Both the position numbers and the translations under genes were made by a program. Positions 62,734 through 64,000 of a stretch of DNA of 64,000 nt are shown piece by piece. The notes under the pieces were generated by a model. The model saw only the letters and a program-made list of their open reading frames with translations, had not been told where the DNA came from and made no database searches. Position 1 is the first letter of the stretch, and each line of letters begins with the position of its first letter. Source of the DNA: Candidatus Lucifugimonas marina (GTDB taxonomy: Bacteria; Chloroflexota; Dehalococcoidia; Lucifugimonadales; Lucifugimonadaceae); the NCBI GenBank assembly GCA_029593915.1, contig CP046147.1, positions 1,736,001 to 1,800,000 of the forward strand, given 5' to 3'.

Positions 62734-63852
62734 ATGAAGATCGGCGCCCCCCGGGAGTCAGATCCCAACGAGAATCGCGTGGCGCTTGTGCCCGAGACGG
62801 TTGAACGTCTCGTAAAAGCTGGCCACGAGATATTTATTGAACAAGGAGCTGGGACAGCCGCAGGCTTTCCCGATTCAGCATATGCAGAGGCTGGCGCAAA
62901 AACCGCTTCCGCAACCGAAATGGCTGGCTCCGTCGACATTTTTGTCCATGTTCAGCCACCAACCGACGATGAAGTCGGAGCCCTGAAAACGGGCAGCATT
63001 GTTGTCAGCACACTGAACGCTCGTACGAACGGTCCGGGTGTTTCGGGACTAGCTTCAGCCGGTGCAACAGCACTGGCAATGGAGCTGGTTCCACGAATCG
63101 CCCGTGCACAGCGCATGGACGTTTTGTCGTCTCAGGCTTCTATCGCCGGATACAAGGCGGCGCTCTTGGCAGCCAACTCGCTTGGCAAATACCTACCAAT
63201 GATGATGACCGCTGCAGGAACTATTCCTCCAGCCAAAATCCTTGTTCTAGGTGCAGGTGTTGCCGGACTTCAGGCAATCGCAACTGCGGGTCGATTAGGC
63301 GCCGTGGTTGAAGCGTTTGACGTTCGAGCAGCCGCTGGTGAGCAGGTCGAAAGTCTGGGTGCGAAATTCATACAGCCACCTGCCGCAGAAGACGCTGAAG
63401 GTGCTGGCGGTTACGCCCGCGAGCAGACTGAAGACGAACAGGCAAAACAGCGAGAGTTTCTAAAAGGACACATTGCTGAAGCTGACGCAGTTATTACAAC
63501 AGCTGCGATCCCCGGACGCCCTGCCCCATTACTGATGACTGAAGACATGGTCGACGTCATGAAACCCGGCAGCGTGGTTATCGACCTCGCTGCGGAATCG
63601 GGCGGAAACGTTGCGGGCACGGTAGCTGGCGAAATCATCGATAAGAACGGTGTTTCGATCAACGGACCTATCAATGTCCCAAGTTCGATGCCGTTTCACG
63701 CAAGCCAGCTCTACTCACGAAACGTAATGGCGCTCTTCGATCTCATCATCGATAAGAAAGAAGGAACGCTGAATCTCGACTTTGAAGATGAAGTGATCGA
63801 CACCATGTGTGTTGCTCACGAAGGCGAAGCTCGACACGGGTTAGGTGAATAA
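62734..63852 (+). CDS. pntAA: NAD(P) transhydrogenase subunit alpha part 1
   Basis: The NAD(H)-binding domain I of proton-translocating transhydrogenase, 372 residues. MKIGAPRESDPNENRVALVPETVERLVKAGHEI is the alanine-dehydrogenase-like start, and KILVLGAGVAGLQAIATAGRLGAVVEAFDVR near residue 167 is the NAD motif; GSVVIDLAAESGGNVAGTVAGE follows. The enzyme moves hydride between NADH and NADP+ and pumps protons. The gene is split from the membrane part, as in many non-enteric bacteria. No promoter was assigned in the 266-base AT-rich gap upstream. Confidence 0.95.
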   Translation: MKIGAPRESDPNENRVALVPETVERLVKAGHEIFIEQGAGTAAGFPDSAYAEAGAKTASATEMAGSVDIFVHVQPPTDDEVGALKTGSIVVSTLNARTNGPGVSGLASAGATALAMELVPRIARAQRMDVLSSQASIAGYKAALLAANSLGKYLPMMMTAAGTIPPAKILVLGAGVAGLQAIATAGRLGAVVEAFDVRAAAGEQVESLGAKFIQPPAAEDAEGAGGYAREQTEDEQAKQREFLKGHIAEADAVITTAAIPGRPAPLLMTEDMVDVMKPGSVVIDLAAESGGNVAGTVAGEIIDKNGVSINGPINVPSSMPFHASQLYSRNVMALFDLIIDKKEGTLNLDFEDEVIDTMCVAHEGEARHGLGE

Positions 63853-64000
63853 ATGTTTGACGCCGAAGCGCTAATTATTGCGCTAACAGTGTTCGTACTC
63901 GCGATTTTCATCGGGTACGAGGTAATTACGAAAGTACCGCCAACACTGCACACACCACTGATGTCGGGGTCAAATGCGATCTCAGGCATCGTGATCGTGG
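63853..64000 (+). CDS. pntAB: NAD(P) transhydrogenase subunit alpha part 2 (partial)
   Basis: The frame begins directly after the stop of the previous gene and runs off the window. The 49 visible residues ([49 protein letters not shown]) are the first membrane helix and conserved [14 protein letters not shown] segment of the small transmembrane alpha subunit. Confidence 0.95.
   Translation, partial: MFDAEALIIALTVFVLAIFIGYEVITKVPPTLHTPLMSGSNAISGIVIV

Noticed and set aside
1-64000. CRISPR array, prophage, insertion sequence or toxin-antitoxin system
   Set aside because: No regularly spaced repeats, transposase, integrase or toxin/antitoxin pair was recognised anywhere in the window.

Overview
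The window looks like part of a chromosome from a free-living, aerobic bacterium of the Chloroflexota, most like the marine SAR202 / Dehalococcoidia-related heterotrophs. This is an inference from gene content: three divergent enolase-superfamily dehydratases, three SMP-30/gluconolactonase-type lactonases, a HpcH/HpaI aldolase, a creatininase-family amidohydrolase and a proton-translocating transhydrogenase, next to housekeeping genes with Chloroflexota-like features (an NHL-repeat thioredoxin, MmcB-like nuclease, an FtsZ-type protein). Base composition is near 50% GC. Coding density is high, and one tRNA (Ser-GCU) is present. I see no phage, insertion sequence or CRISPR array.

Layout. 1-5.1 kb: dtd, then a de novo NAD block (nadC-nadA-miaB on minus, nadX divergent). 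5.3-8.9 kb: tRNA-Ser, a two-gene ABC exporter, a MoaD-MoaE fusion and an FMN-binding protein. 9-11.1 kb: rpsP-khpA-rimM and a YebC-family gene. 11.4-16.1 kb: a minus-strand group of a YyaL-type thioredoxin-domain protein, a thioredoxin-NHL protein whose catalytic Cys is encoded by in-frame UGA followed by a SECIS-like hairpin, and a PHP-domain protein. 16.2-21.8 kb: a uronate-dehydrogenase-like SDR, a DEAD-box helicase with a very long Arg/Asp/Ser-rich open extension, a membrane-anchored winged-helix regulator and a divergent FtsZ-like protein. 22-37 kb: mixed accessory and housekeeping genes (lipoprotein, MmcB-like nuclease, aminotransferase, HpaI aldolase, 2-hydroxyacid dehydrogenase, uvrB, SufT-like/Mrp pair, SelA-like PLP enzyme, lactonase).

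37.5-42.6 kb is a replication block: rplI, then dnaB, a DnaD-like gene, a helicase loader with two fused DnaC-type AAA+ domains, and a HIT protein, all overlapping. Two DnaA-box-like sites lie just upstream of dnaB. 43.8-53 kb is sugar-acid and glycoside catabolism (glucarate-dehydratase-like enzyme, a second enolase-superfamily enzyme, creatininase family, GH4 glycosidase, MDR dehydrogenase, tandem lactonases). 53.2-59.4 kb is a pentose-phosphate operon (rpiB, tal, pgi, an aldolase-like gene, a HAD phosphatase, gnd) followed by a convergent FGGY sugar kinase and a third enolase-superfamily enzyme. The window ends in the pntA1-pntA2 transhydrogenase operon.

How the parts fit: lactonases, dehydratases and aldolase would convert uronates, aldonates and aldarates to keto-deoxy acids and then to pyruvate or semialdehydes; the gluconokinase-like kinase and Gnd would feed 6-phosphogluconate into the pentose-phosphate genes; the transhydrogenase would balance NADH and NADPH. 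The strongest unusual signal is the probable selenocysteine thioredoxin-NHL protein at 13524-15032. Next come the catalytically degenerate FtsZ-like protein, the double-AAA+ helicase loader and the helicase with a mixed-charge extension. All functional calls are from reading the sequence by eye; no database search was run.
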